Assembly (NCBI RefSeq): GCF_032854445.1
Contig: NC_088297.1
Location: 24,933,127-24,997,126, forward strand
DNA: 64,000 bases
DNA from: Liolophura sinensis
Taxonomy: Eukaryota; Mollusca; Polyplacophora; Chitonida; Chitonidae
Direction: 5' to 3'
Under the pieces are notes generated by a model. The model was given only the letters and a program-made list of their open reading frames with translations, did not search any database and was not told the DNA's origin. Below, piece after piece: positions 14,017-25,284 of the stretch; position 1 is the stretch's first letter; every line of letters starts with the position of its first letter. A program made the position numbers and the translations under genes.

Positions 14017-14560
14017 CGTAACTGTCTCTGCGTGGACTTCCCGAGGTGACGTCAGCGTTGTTGTTGGAATCCTCCAAAACGCTGACACTACTGTCTGCAT
14101 AGCTCTCCGTACTTTCGTGGCTATCCTCTCCCTCAAGCTTGAAAGTGGCTTTCTTCAGGGCCCCTTTCAGTGGAGGTCGCTCTTCCGGGGCGAAATTTAC
14201 AGCGGAAGCAGGACGCAGGTTGTCTGACTTCCGGTCTGCTTCTGGAGCGATTTGTTCCGTGCTGCTGGATGTTGGATCGAGGGCTGCGACGTTGTTCAAA
14301 TCAGAGAAACAAACCTCTATGCCACCAAGGTTTTGTTTCTTTTGGTTTGGGGGATCGTCTTTTTTCTTCTCGACAGCGTGATGTGCCTCCGGTGCCTTGC
14401 GTTGTGTTGCGGATTTAGCCTTGTTGACGTCTGAGTGAGACGGCGCGGAGTGCTTTGCTGGGTCAACTATGAGATAGTTCGTGACAACTGGGTGACCGTC
14501 TTCGAAATCCTCGCGAATCACAAGTTCTGTTTCAGAGAAGTCGTCCGATTCCCCATTGTC
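14017..14560 (-). CDS. Gene A second coding exon, acidic Ser-rich disordered region
   Basis: Preceded by TAATTCAG, it encodes 181 codons plus one base (residues 22-202) and ends at TACG|GTGAGT. The protein is rich in Asp, Glu, Ser, Pro and Lys, with clusters such as DNGESDDFSE, AVEKKKDDPPNQKKQ and EDSHESTESYADSSVS, and lacks hydrophobic segments. It reads as a disordered cytosolic N-terminus with many possible phosphorylation sites. I do not recognise the family. It could precede a membrane protein or a signalling domain encoded to the left. Confidence 0.65.
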
Positions 14561-14799
14561 CTGAATTATAAGGCGGGGATAAAAGGCTTATCATACTGAG
14601 CAGGGGAAAATAACACTATTGAGAGTACACACATTATTCTTCAAAAAGATAATATTTTCAGTCATTCTCAGTTCTGTGAAGGAAGCGATACCTTAGTTAC
14701 CCTGTCATATTGCTTTCTACACTGAAGAAAAAAAGGAACCAACAAAAAGTATCTGAACAACTAAAATTCATGTTAAAATACATAAAAATGGTTCTATAC

Positions 14800-14895
14800 C
14801 TCGTCATTGTCTGAAGCATACTCTGTTCTTTCTTTCGGCAAATCAACCTGTGAAGAAGCCATATCAGTCTAGTCTGCTATGTTCTGGCTGGAAAA
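14800..14895 (-). CDS. Gene A first coding exon
   Basis: The ATG at 14862 opens 21 codons, MASSQVDLPKERTEYASDND plus E, ending in phase 0 at GAG|GTATAG (14800). Bases 14863 to about 14895 look like 5' untranslated sequence after a pyrimidine-rich CTTTCATAG acceptor, so a further upstream non-coding exon is likely. The product is not recognised. The exon is accepted because its phase and acidic composition continue smoothly into the exon at 14560. Confidence 0.55.
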
Positions 14896-15406
14896 CTATG
14901 AAAGGGAAAAAAAAACAACAAAGACTTTTACATACTTTGGATTGAAACGACAGCTCGGTTTAAATACTCCCGTCTGAAAAACTCGTCTTAAATTCTAGTA
15001 TGGAATTTGCATAAAACTATTTTTTTTTTTGGTATTTTGTTTAAACATTAGAGTTCATTAATAAACGGTAAAGAGGTTACACAGTACAGCTCTGTGAGAC
15101 ATGTGTGATGTTGCTTACATACATTGTTTATACAGCATGGTTATGTAAAAACAGATTTTTCTACAATTGTTTATAGGAGTGTAATTTACTACTCTCTGAT
15201 GGCATTCTTCAAAATATAAAACCAACTGTAAACCATGAACCACAGAGGACTAATGTTACCAATGTCCCAATTTTCCACTCCAGTCGTAATTAGGGATCGG
15301 ACGGCGTAGCCGTCACTCTTAAAGCGTGTTAAATTAAACCGTCAATGCACCTCCAATGAAAATTCTCCAAACTGTACTTTCATTTTTGGTTACTTTTATT
15401 ACGTTG

Positions 15407-15787
15407 ATTTATTTATTTATTTGATTGGTGTTTTACGTCGTACTCAAGAATATTTCATTTATATGACAGCGGCAAGCATTATGGTGGTGGAAAACCCACG
15501 ACCATTCGCAGGTTTTTGCCAGACCTTAACATGCTTGCTTGGTGTTTTACACCGTACTCATGAATATTTCAGTTATACGACAGCGGCCAGCATTATGTTG
15601 GGAGGAAACACGGCAGAGCCCGGGGGAGACCAACGACCATCCGCAGGTTGCTGGCAGAACTTCTTACGTAGGGCTGGAGAGGAAGCCAGCATGATCTGGA
15701 CTTGAACTCACAGCGACCACATTTGTGAGAGACTCCTGGGTCATTACGGTGCGCTAGCGCGCTAACCAACTGAGCCACGGAGGCCCC
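15407..15787 (-). mobile_element. SINE family A with partly duplicated 3' half
   Basis: Two adjacent 3' modules (15424-15515 and 15541-15650), each with the TACTC-AGAATATTTCA and CAGCATTATG blocks, are followed by one body and a tRNA-like head ending GAGCCACGGAGGCCCC. A separate scrap of head (GCGCTAGCGCGCTAACCGAC) lies at 15841-15872. This is either a nested insertion or a tandem duplication. Confidence 0.75.
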
Positions 15788-15872
15788 CTAGGCAGAAGTA
15801 TGAGGTAAACAATAAAATATAGATATACATGTATTATTACGCTGCGCTAGCGCGCTAACCGACTGAGCCACA

Positions 15873-18296
15873 CTTTTATTACGTTTACCTATTTTTTTGG
15901 CAACAAAACTAACCGTGACCTTGATGACTGTGGATAAAATGAAAATAAAATGGAATCGGATGTATCATAGTTTAGCTTGGCGTGGTCACGAGGCGTGGTC
16001 AAGAGGTGTGATCAAGAAACAAGGCAATTTGAAATGACGATGATGCAGATATATACATTCCCCGACTGGACCACTAATCATAATGTTACCGAACCGGAAG
16101 ATTATCGCGTTACTTTCACATTGTACTCTTCAATACAGGGTAAGTATGTCAAGTTCAGACACACGTATCAAAACGACGTCAGCAGTGAGTGTTGTGGAGA
16201 CACGGGCAACTGTACATCTACATCTTAATTGCTTCCTTCATTATTATTATCGACGTGACTATGAGCCGATACTATGAAACAGTACATAACTTGAGACAGT
16301 ACATAACCTGAGACAGTATATGACTTGAGACAGTACATAACTTGAGACAGTATACAACTTGACACCGTACACAACTTGAGACAGTATATAACTTGAGACA
16401 GTACATAATTTGATTCTTCTTACGTCCGCTGATCAGGCTCTTAAAATCTGGTTTGGGTGGGCAGGGGACAGGAGGTGTGTGGGGGTGGGGGGTGGGGGGG
16501 AATAATTGTTTTCTGATACATGGTCACTGATCGCATTCTGCAATGTTTCAAACAATCGGGTTGCACGTAGAAGCAAAACAGTCAAACGTGTTCCATTTTC
16601 ACAACAAACTGCTAGATACATTGGTATCAGGTCGTAAGCAGACAGTCATGGCAATATCGCGGTTGGAATCACGAGTAAGTGATACGCCAAACTGTGTATT
16701 CAGCATGTCTTGCAAAGAAGCCTATCGCGATGGAGTAAAACCGCTCTATAACAAGGCATCTCCAGTCATGACTTACTTTTTAACTCATTCCGTTCAAGTG
16801 ATGTTTCTGAAGAATCCATGATCATGTGGAATGGAAAAAAATTCCAGGAAGAACAACTCTCACCGTTATAAAATCGGCCTAATATGAAATGTAAGACCTT
16901 TCATTAATACGCCATGGAGTTTGTCTTACGTTGTTAATAGTTCTTTCCATTTTCATCCATTCCCAAACATTTATTTTATTTTGATTGGTATTTTGCACCG
17001 TTGTCAAGATTTTATATTCAAAAGATGGTAACGACACATGGCCAAAGCATGCACATCCCCTTGTCTGGTACCTGTGTAACCGCCTTACGTAAAGCTGCAG
17101 CCAAGTGAGATAGAGTTTGATGAGAATGCTTCACTTTCACAACCAAAGTCCTGAGGTTCTTACCTTTACAGTGAAAGAATGAAGGCATCAAAGAAAAAAT
17201 AAACGTATATATGGCTAAAATGAACTGTAGATGTGATGTGGGTCACCTTTTTTATTATCTCTACGCAGAAAGTTACTCTGTTACAATAGTTTAATGTATA
17301 AAACAGTACTTACTTGAGGAAGTCGAATCAAGAATGTATATTCCCAAGGTGACAACACACCGAGTGGCACTCCTGTAGCCTCCCCGTTTTATACGCCTTC
17401 ACGCGAATTTCGCCTCTGAATGACCTCCGCATTTGTTGAAATTTAACAAGTGGTGCAAAAAAAGGGGTTTCAGAAGACCTGCAAATGACTGGGGGAGAAT
17501 ATGGTTAGGTCTGTCAATACCAGGTGGCGAACAATGACATCTACTTGCAGCTAACCGAATACTCTTCAAACCCGATACACCCGATCTTTTGATATCCCGG
17601 AGAATTTAATACTATCCCCGACCTTTAACCCGCAATTGTTGTTGTTGTTGAAAAGACGGATGGAGGTCACGTGGTTCTTTTGAGGCGCATCCTTCTGTGG
17701 CCATGAAGCCGTCATTAAAGCGAGACGGTCTGACAATGATATTGAGCGTCGCTAAATTGGCCATCTTCGTTCCAGGGGGCGGAAACTTACTTTTGATTGA
17801 AAATTTCAGAGCCGGGCAAAGACTTCTACTGCATGACAGCTATTATGGGATGCTTGTTTTGACGAACTATTTAGGAGATTTATTGTTAAAGCTCACTTTG
17901 GTACGAAGATAAGATCTGCCAAAAGCGAACACATACGTGTGCGGGTTGTGGAGAGAACGTGTTGATCCGTAAATCCCATTTAATCCAGTTATCATCCATG
18001 GTGTTTTGTTACTGTTTTAGTTAAGATAAGCCAAAAATGGACGTTTCTCATGATCGCGTGCACAGACGACTCATAATGTACAAGCACGAATGTTCAAAAA
18101 CTGACACGTGCATGTTGCAAGCGAGTATGCATGTGCCGTTCGCGTGTATTCTCGCGTATATGAGAGAAACACATACTTTCGGCACATACTTTTTCTTGCG
18201 CGGGCTTCATGGCAAGTGCAAATGACCACACGTAAACGGTGAAATCCGTTCAATTTAATTCACTCTGGGTTTTACTCCTACTCTTCATTAAATTTT
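15873..18296. other. Intergenic, with a 21-bp repeat and a G-rich tract
   Basis: At 16276-16411 about seven units of a 21-bp repeat (GAGACAGTACATAACTTGAG) occur. At 16455-16500 runs of three to seven G on the plus strand are able to form a G-quadruplex. Near 16975-17035 there is a faint SINE-like scrap (GATTGGTATTTTGCACCG). Open frames are short and unrecognised. Confidence 0.5.
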
Positions 18297-18442
18297 ATTA
18301 TTTATTATTTGATTGGTGTTTTACGCCGTACTCAAGAATATTTCACTTATACGACGGCAGCCAGCATTATGGTGGGTGGAAACCGGGCACAGCCCGGGGG
18401 AAACCCACGACCATCCGCAGGTTGCTGGCAGACACTCTTCAT
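18297..18442 (-). mobile_element. SINE family A, 3' part only
   Basis: A TTATTTATTATTTGATTGG tail junction, TTTTACGCCGTACTCAAGAA and the CCACGACCATCCGCAGGTTG block are present. The copy stops before the tRNA-like head. Confidence 0.75.
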
Positions 18443-18599
18443 TAAAACACTTCAAAAGTAGCAACTTTTTCGCCCCTTTATGGGCACTCCCGTTCTCGCA
18501 TGAATACGACTATGTACAAACTCTGTTAAAAAGTGCTCTTTTATCAAGCTATATACTTTGAGACGGTATTTTGACGAACTTCAAAATATTAATGTGTTA

Positions 18600-18810
18600 A
18601 ATTTAAGAGAAAGTCTGTTGTCTGAGTGATGATAGAATGTATTCTGTTTTGCAGCAGATTGTTCTATTAAATAAAACACACTATATTCCATTAATTCAAC
18701 ATAAAGATTCTATTATATTAGGCGGATATTATGTTGAATATGACAATATTGTCTTATAATAACACTATGTATACTAACATCACTCAGACAAAAGACTTTC
18801 TTTTAAAATT
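18600..18810. mobile_element. MITE copy 1
   Basis: The left end AGAAAGTCTGTTGTCTGAGT (from 18608) and the inverse complement of the right end, AGAAAGTCTTTTGTCTGAGT, differ by one base, giving inverted repeats of about 25-30 bases. The interior is AT-rich with no coding capacity. A second member lies 0.7 kb to the right. Confidence 0.7.
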
Positions 18811-19512
18811 ATCAGATTGATTTTTCGAGTGTAGAGGTGAAGAATTGGCTGATGCAGTCTTCCTGCCGGGGTTCAAAGATGTATTGACCATTTCCTCAAA
18901 AAACAACAACAACGTGGAAAGTAAATGGAATACAGAATAGAAATCAGTTCATTGTATTGGTCGAATATGATTTTGCACTATAGCAAAAAAACATTTAACA
19001 TAAACACTAAAAGTTTTTCACAATTCCGTTTATATAAAAAGAAGTGACATTATGAAATTCTTATAAAACCTGTTTGTCGGAGCAATCACCGGAGTCTAAA
19101 GTGCAGGCATGTATATTACACAATACTCGACCTCTACGGACTGAATGTTTTGTAATACATGCTTTTAAGGGTACAGTATATAATACACTGGCATATATAC
19201 GAGGATTACGCATCTGAAGGACAATGAAGTCGCCCATTCGTTCCATTCGCAGACACCAATTACCATACAGGTCAGAAAATAGACAAAGATGGAGGAGTAA
19301 CAATTTCTGTTGGTATAAATATGAAACATGTGGATTCCCTTCACACACGCACAAAGGTTATAATCCAGAATGAAATTTGATGTATTAAATTTCCATAAAT
19401 GAATATATTCTGACAGATAATTATCATCCTTAACAGGTACAATACACACACAGTGGTAATAGTGCTCTACACAGTTTGGTTCCTTTTATGCCCTGCACTC
19501 AAGAAAATTAAT
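18811..19512. other. No gene seen between the two MITEs
   Basis: AT-rich unique sequence. Two overlapping minus frames (19449-19061) are short and match nothing I know. Confidence 0.4.
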
Positions 19513-19731
19513 CTGCTAAATTTAACAGAAAGTCTGTTATCTGAGTGAGGCTAGATTATATTCAGCATCTGTTACTGCAGAGGATTATTCTGTTAAATAT
19601 AACACACACATTCTATTAATTCAACATAACCATTCCATTAGAATAACAGGATACTATGTTGAATATTGTGGTGCATTAAAAGAATAGAGTCTAGTATCAC
19701 TAAGACAAGAGACTTTCTGTAAAATGTAACA
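19513..19731. mobile_element. MITE copy 2
   Basis: Same family as the element at 18600. Its ends are ACAGAAAGTCTGTTATCTGA on the left and the inverse complement ACAGAAAGTCTCTTGTCTTA on the right. The interior shares ATTCTATTAATTCAACATAA-like stretches with copy 1. Divergence between the copies suggests old insertions. Confidence 0.7.
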
Positions 19732-19931
19732 TAATAATATTTTTAGGATACCTCAATAATAATTTTCTTACATCACAGAAATGCGCCATGTCAGCTCCTG
19801 TGTACAATAACGTGAGTTGCTTATGTCATCTGTGCGCAAATGGATGCATCCAACATATCTGATGTCCCACAACACCTCTTCTCGAGACGTTACTTTTCAT
19901 TGCACTCCCAGTGAAGGCAATTGTGAGGACA

Positions 19932-20225
19932 TGACGTCACAGAAAGACAGAACATTTGTAACCAATGACTGGGACATCTGGCGGACCTATTTGCATCAAT
20001 TCTGCTTATGACTGGTCATTTGCGTGTGACATCACGTCACAGAAAAACAGAATATTTGTAACCAATGCGTGGGACATCTGGTTGACCTATTTGCATCAAT
20101 TCTGCTTATGACTGGTCATTTGCGTGTGGCATCACGTCACAGAAAGACAGAACATTTGCAACCAATGCGTGGGACATCTGGTTGACCTGTTTGCAGCAAT
20201 ACTGCTTATGACTGGATAATTTCGT
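19932..20225. repeat. 100-bp tandem repeat, three copies
   Basis: Units share GTCACAGAAAGACAGAACAT, GGGACATCTGG and TTCTGCTTATGACTGG. Confidence 0.85.
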
Positions 20226-22080
20226 GCTCTCGATTTACAGTTCGGAAAGATTAAGTGTTTAAACTTAATTTAAATCATTGAAATAAAATATGCTGCTAAC
20301 GTTAAAATACCGTAAAATTAAGTATGAGCATCCCAACAACAACAACACAACACAACATACAACATAAATGTAAAAAGGGTTATGAATAGGCCAAATAAAA
20401 TCTGGCTTATCAACTTAAAACCATTTAATCAATGATCAAAAGGGATTCACTGTTAGCAGCCGGCGATGAAATGCTCTCGACAAAATGGAATAAGAAAAGG
20501 TTTGTATGCAGAAAAAAAAAACACACACACACACTTCGCCTTATATGAGAAGAAATTCCGTGGTATTGAAACACGATGATAATGAGATGTACAGTAAAAC
20601 ACCAGGTAGGTAGGCTAACTAATACTACACAAAAACGAGCGACACATTAGGGGGGAGTCAAACGACACAAGCGAGAACCCGCAAGTCTGGTACATGTGGC
20701 CCATGGGCGAATGAACTGCATATTATCAGCATAAAGGGAAATGAACAGTCTAGTATATGCTTTAAAAACATGAGGGAAATGGACAGTCTAGTATATGCTA
20801 TAAAAACATGAGGGGAATGATTAGTGCAGCTTAACACAAAGGAAATGAACAGACAAGTTAACCATAAAATGCGCCAATACTTTGACCATGTGGAAAATTG
20901 GCAGACATTTTCATCATGAGGAAAACTGAGAGACACTTTAACCATGAGGACAACTGAGAGATGAAACACTTTAATCAGGAAGGAAATGAGGAGAAACCTT
21001 ATGAATGAGAGAAAACTGGCCGTCAATCACGGAGAGATACTTGAGATTTTACACAAGATCGCAATCAGCAAACCAGAAACGCTTTGAAAAGTTAAGTAGC
21101 TGTGAAAATAAGAGAGAAAAAAGTTGTGCGCAGATATATACAACAACCTTGCAACAAAGCCCTTGGTCAGTACAAGATGAATGATTTCAGAAAATGACAA
21201 CTGATTAACTGAATTAAGATAATTTGCATGGCTTATTCAAAAAATAATTAATGAGCTTTAATTGTTAACTGATTACATTCTACGACGTTTTTAATAGTTT
21301 CAGGTTTTCAGAAATTTCATAATTCAATACAAACAATAAACAGCATTAGTGGAACGATAAAAAAAATATCTATGCAGAATTTGAGACGATTCCACGTCTG
21401 AGTTTTATCCTACCCAACGTCAGGGCAGACTTCATGTTAATGTCTCCATGTCTTGGATTAATCTATATTTGAACAATGAAAAACTTGTTGGAGTTTATGA
21501 TTTAGTCTTATTGCATACATACATAAACACGGGTATACAGGCAGGCACTGAGTAGATTCAGCAAACACCTGCTGAGGAGTAAAAGAAGGCATGATTAATT
21601 TTAGATTAGATCAGATTTGACAACATCAAATATTCAGAGGCACCCATGCAGTATGAGTACTCCCTGTTAGTTTCCAGGTTTATAATTTTCCATAGGAACA
21701 AATCCTGTAAACATCAAACAAAGTAAATATTATCATAAAACATCTCATATACACGTGTAATACATGGATTTGGAGTAGTTCAAAACCAGGGACGTTTTGC
21801 AATTAGCATCCGTGCATATTTTGTTACCTATAATTCTGCAATTTCTATATAAATAAATTCTATAATTTCAAGTAAAACATTGAATGTGTGGAACTTACTG
21901 TAGGCCTAAACAATGCTCATTAACCAAAGCCCATTGGTTAAATTATGTGCAAAAACCTATATATAAGCATGTAAAGCCCGTATACAACCTGACGATTGCA
22001 TAAACCAGAGGGACATACAGAACACTAAACCATCATATATGTGTGCAACATTTTACATAAAACTTCAGTTTACATCAGCC
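20226..22080. other. Intergenic, no gene recognised
   Basis: AT-rich. A 39-bp unit (CAGTCTAGTATATGCT) occurs twice at 20745-20820, and a run of ACCATGAGGAAAACTGAGAG-like words follows to 21020. The 122-codon minus frame across it is not convincing as a gene. Confidence 0.4.
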
Positions 22081-22169
22081 AACAGATTCTGTTTCCCAGT
22101 CCCCCACTGATCAAAGTTCTGACATGTTCCGTACTGATCCAACTTCTGTTTCTCATATTACACTATTTA

Positions 22170-24245
22170 CCTGTCTTTATTTATCTTCATATTCCCCTAT
22201 TAATCTAGCTTTTGTTCTCCTGACTCCTTCATTGATCTAGCTTTTGTTCTTCCGATTCTCCTATTGATATATCTTTTGTTCTCGTGACTCCTTCATTGAT
22301 CTAGCTTTTGTTCTTCCGATTCTCCTATTGATATATCTTTTGTTCTTCCGATTCTCCTATTGATATATCTTTTGTTCTTCAGATTCTCCTATTGATATAT
22401 CTTTTGTTCTTCCGATTCTCCTATTGATATATCTTTTGTTCCTCAGATTCTCCTATTGATATATCTTTTGTTCTTCCGATTCTCCTATTGATATATCTTT
22501 TGTTCCTCAGATTCTCCTATTGATCTAGCTTTTGTTCTTCAGATTCTCCTATTGATCTAGCTTTTGTTCTTCAGATTCTCCTATTGATCTAGCTTTTGTT
22601 CTTCCGATTCTCCTATTGATATATCTTTTGTTCTTCAGATTCTCCTATTGACCTAGCTTTTGTTCTTCCGATTCTCCTATTGATATATCTTTTGTTCATC
22701 CGATTCTCCTATTGATCTAGCTTTTGTTCTTCCGATTCTCCTATTGATCTAGCTTTTTGTTCTTCAGATTCTCCTATTGATATATCTTTTGTTCTTCAGA
22801 TTCTCCTATTGATCTAGCTTTTGTTCTTCAGATTCTCCTATTGATCTAGCTTTTGTTCTTCAGATTCTCCTATTGATCTAGCTTTTGTTCTTCAGATTCT
22901 CCTATTGATCTAGCTTTTGTTCTTCAGATTCTCCTATTGATAAATCTTTTGTTCTTCAGATTCTCCTATTGATATATCTTTTGTTCTTCAGATTCCCTTA
23001 CAGATCTAGATCTGTTTTTCAGAACCCTATATTTCTAACTTCTGTTCTTCAGATTCCTCTATTGATCTAGCTTTAGTTCTTCAACCTCCTCTGTTGATCT
23101 AGCTGCTGCTGTACTTCAGATTTCCTTATTAATCCAGTTTTTGGTTTTAAGATTTCACGATTGATCTACCTGCTGTTCTTCAGACTCCTCTATTAATTTA
23201 TCTTTTGCTCTTCTGATTCCCTTACTAATCCAGCTTTTGTTCTTCAGATTCTCTTATAGATCTAGCTTTGTTTTTCACAACCCTCTTGATCTAACTTCTC
23301 TTCTTAAGATTCCCTCTTGATCTAGCTTCTCTTTTTCAGATTCCCGTCTTCATATATTTTCTGTTCCTCACACTCCCCTCTTAATCTAGCCTCTGTTCCA
23401 CACACTCCCCTATTGATCTAGCCTCTATTCCTCACACTTCCCTCTTAATCTAGCTCTTGTTCCTCGCACTCCTCTCTTGATCTAGCCTCTAGTCCTCAGA
23501 CTCCCCCTATTGATCTAGCTTCTGTTCCTCACACTCCCCTATTGATCTAGCTTCTGTTCCTCACACTCCTCTATTGAACTACCCTCTGTTCCTCACACTC
23601 TGCTCTATTGATCTAGCCTCTGTTCCTCACACTCCCCTATTGATCTAGCCTCTGTTCCTCACACTCCCCTATTGATATAGTTTCTGTTCCTCACACTCCC
23701 TATTGATATAGCTTCTGTTCCTCAGCCTCCTCTATTGATCTAGCCTCTGTTCCTCAGACTCTCCTCTATTGATCTAGCTTCTGTTCCTCAGCCTCCTCTA
23801 TTGATCTAGCCTCTGTTCCTCAGACTCTCCTCTATTGATCTAGCCTCTGTTCCTCACACTCCCCTATTGATCTAGCCTCTGTTCCTCACACTCCCCTATT
23901 GATCTAGCTTCTGTTCCTCACACTCCTCTATTGATCTAGCCTCTGTTCCTCAGACTCCCCCTATTGATCTAGCCTCTGTTCCTCACACTTCCCTATTGAT
24001 GTAGCCTCTGTTCCTCACACTTCCCTCTTGATCTAGTTTCTGTTCCTCAGACTCCCCTATTGATCTAGTTTCTGTTCCTCGCTCTCCTCTATTGATCTAG
24101 CCTCTGTTCCTCAGACTCTCCTCTATTGATCTAGCTTCTGTTCCTCACACTCTGCTCTATTGATCTAGCTTCTGTTCCTCACACTCCCCTATTGATCTAG
24201 CCTCTGTTCCTCTCACTCCCCTATTGATCTAGCTTCTGTTCTTCA
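22170..24245. repeat. 32-bp minisatellite, two subfamilies
   Basis: The left half uses TTCTCCTATTGATCTAGC with TTTTGTTCTTCAGA. The right half (from about 23340) uses CCTCTGTTCCTCACACTCCC with CTATTGATCTAG. Units grade into one another through a diverged centre at 22990-23340. Roughly 60 units in total. Confidence 0.93.
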
Positions 24246-24249
24246 GGCT

Positions 24250-25134
24250 ACTAAGTTGCCAGATTATTTATCAATCCATTGTCCAACATAATGCATTATG
24301 ACACTTACCACTCAATAAATCAAGTACTTTGAGGGATTTATCATAAACTAAACTCTTTTCCCAGGATGTACCACCCTGTTCCTTGAGCATACTTTACATA
24401 CATATTGAAAAACCATTTCTCCACACCTATATATACCAGTACGTATTAAAATTAGATTTAAAAAATAATACAACATCTAACAATACAAGAGGAGAAAATA
24501 CTTCTACATAATGGTATGATTAAATATTAACAAATTTTAAGAATATTTCTCAAAGGGCAGTCTAATAAAAATAAACCACGTATATAAAAACATCTGTATA
24601 AAAATCAACATGTAAATATACATTCCACTTGATATGAAACATAAATGTAAATCTGTTTGAAATCAGCTTGAACAAAGCAAGCAAAGATATAATACTTGAT
24701 ATAATCCCATGATGGTTAGTCACATGAACATATCAAATTCAAAATTATAGATCTCTGAACAGAATCTCTTTGGTGTACAAAACTTCATTGATTGTCTGCA
24801 AAGATACAAATAATATTTAATATCTATATATATGTTACAGTACAATAATTGATTCGTTTTGTTTTTTGTTTTTATCTTTTCATAACTGATTCGTAAATCA
24901 AACAACAGAAAAATGTAAATTGTACTAAGCTTATTCTCAATTTAGCTACAGTCTAACCAGACAGACAGCTGGATATTGGTCACTGGCTCATTGTCTGCAA
25001 TGAAAACAACCCTGCTGATAACTTGAACTATAGCGAAAATTAAGCTCTCACTGTTTGAACCATGTAAAAGTTACAAGCTACATGTACTAAAGACTAATAA
25101 CACTGATAACACGAACAATAAATGTTGTTGGATT
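24250..25134 (-). other. Probable 3' untranslated region and downstream flank of the transporter
   Basis: AT-rich, non-repetitive and without a credible coding frame. A minus-strand ATTAAA (plus strand TTTAAT, 24816-24821) lies about 315 bases after the stop and is a possible polyadenylation signal. Its use is not demonstrated. Confidence 0.35.
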
Positions 25135-25284
25135 TCAAACACACTGGTAGTTTTGAGGACCAGGCAGGTCTGTAGGACTGAACTGTGTCTGTAGGATAGG
25201 TGTGCGTTCATCTGCTCTACCTTTCTCATTCTTGACATGTGCATGTTGCCGTTGTATACACACTTGCAGTAACACCAGAACACC
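25135..25284 (-). CDS. SLC18B1: Transporter last coding exon (end of helix 12, C-terminal tail)
   Basis: Fifty codons including the TGA stop, acceptor CTTGGCAG. It begins GVLVLLQVCI, ending helix 12, followed by a polar tail with ADERTPIL, an acidic stretch before an Ile-Leu pair that resembles the acidic dileucine-type sorting signals of vesicular transporters. The sorting role is inferred. Confidence 0.88.
   Translation of the reverse strand, partial: GVLVLLQVCIQRQHAHVKNEKGRADERTPILQTQFSPTDLPGPQNYQCV

Noticed and set aside
20658-21026. 122-codon minus frame with hydrophobic composition
   Set aside because: It overlaps a loosely repeated GAGGAAAACTGAGAGA-type tract, and no splice sites or family support it.
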